A DNA stretch of 64,000 bases, from positions 9,238,001 to 9,302,000 of the forward strand of contig CM034315.1 in NCBI GenBank assembly GCA_019925795.1, in the 5' to 3' direction. Within the stretch, counting starts at the first letter, position 1. The number at the start of each line of letters is the position of its first letter. This DNA is from Dendrobium chrysotoxum. Taxonomy: Eukaryota; Streptophyta; Magnoliopsida; Asparagales; Orchidaceae. The notes under the pieces were generated by a model, which worked only from the letters and a program-made list of their open reading frames with translations, was not told the DNA's origin and did not search any database. A program made the position numbers and the translations under genes. Shown piece after piece: positions 63,958 through 64,000 of this stretch.

Positions 63958-64000
63958 NNNNNNNNNNNNNNNNNNNNNNNNNNNNNNNNNNNNNNNNNNN
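63958..64000. other. assembly gap (run of N)
   Basis: 43 unresolved bases to the end of the window. Confidence 1.

Overview
This is a window of plant nuclear DNA, most likely from a flowering plant with a large, transposon-rich genome. The evidence is AT-rich non-coding sequence, genes split into small exons by GT-AG introns, plant-type LTR retrotransposons (Ty3/gypsy and Ty1/copia), an RTE-type LINE, Tourist-like MITEs and a hAT-like element. I see no bacterial-type operons, CRISPR arrays or phage genes. The window ends in a run of Ns (63958-64000), an assembly gap.

Two host genes can be reconstructed by joining exons. The first, on the + strand, is the C-terminal 285 codons of cytosolic tryptophanyl-tRNA synthetase. 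Its ten exons lie between 3949 and 28953, and its upstream exons, including the HIGH motif, are outside the window. Only 858 bp of these 25 kb are coding. The introns hold a degenerate LTR-like insertion (4275-6030), Ty3/gypsy remnants (9960-12660), a gag-only Ty3/gypsy element (13010-15628), a large tandem duplication (17935-18850), a solo LTR (19140-21260), a perfect hairpin (21516-21595) and MITE and LINE scraps. The second, on the - strand, is the 3' part of a CCT-motif transcriptional regulator (exons at 47631-47131, 43962-43789 and 42307-42203). Its 5' exon or exons were not found.

The window opens inside an RTE-type LINE (1-2074) whose reverse-transcriptase half is an intact open frame. 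Between the two host genes lie MITEs (29.2-32.8 kb), a copia LTR of SIRE/Maximus type carrying an array of short palindromes (32920-34550), and a Tat-type Ty3/gypsy element (34583-40231). The Tat-type element keeps a gag gene with one amber codon, has no recognisable pol, and carries three different tandem arrays in its 3' region. Upstream of the CCT exons is a cluster of unusual repeats (48.3-53.4 kb) with a hAT-like element and a 41-G homopolymer.

The last third holds a degenerate element with diverged direct repeats (55566-58290), an LTR-like sequence interrupted by a 5'-truncated LINE with a 17-bp target duplication, and, after a primer-binding-site-like motif at 60709, intron-less broken fragments of two unrelated host genes: ribonucleotide reductase small subunit (61017-61290) and the cohesin factor PDS5 (62459-63700). 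These look like captured or retroposed gene pieces and are the most interesting part of the window. I found no convincing new functional system. All assignments come from reading translations and motifs by eye, without database searches.
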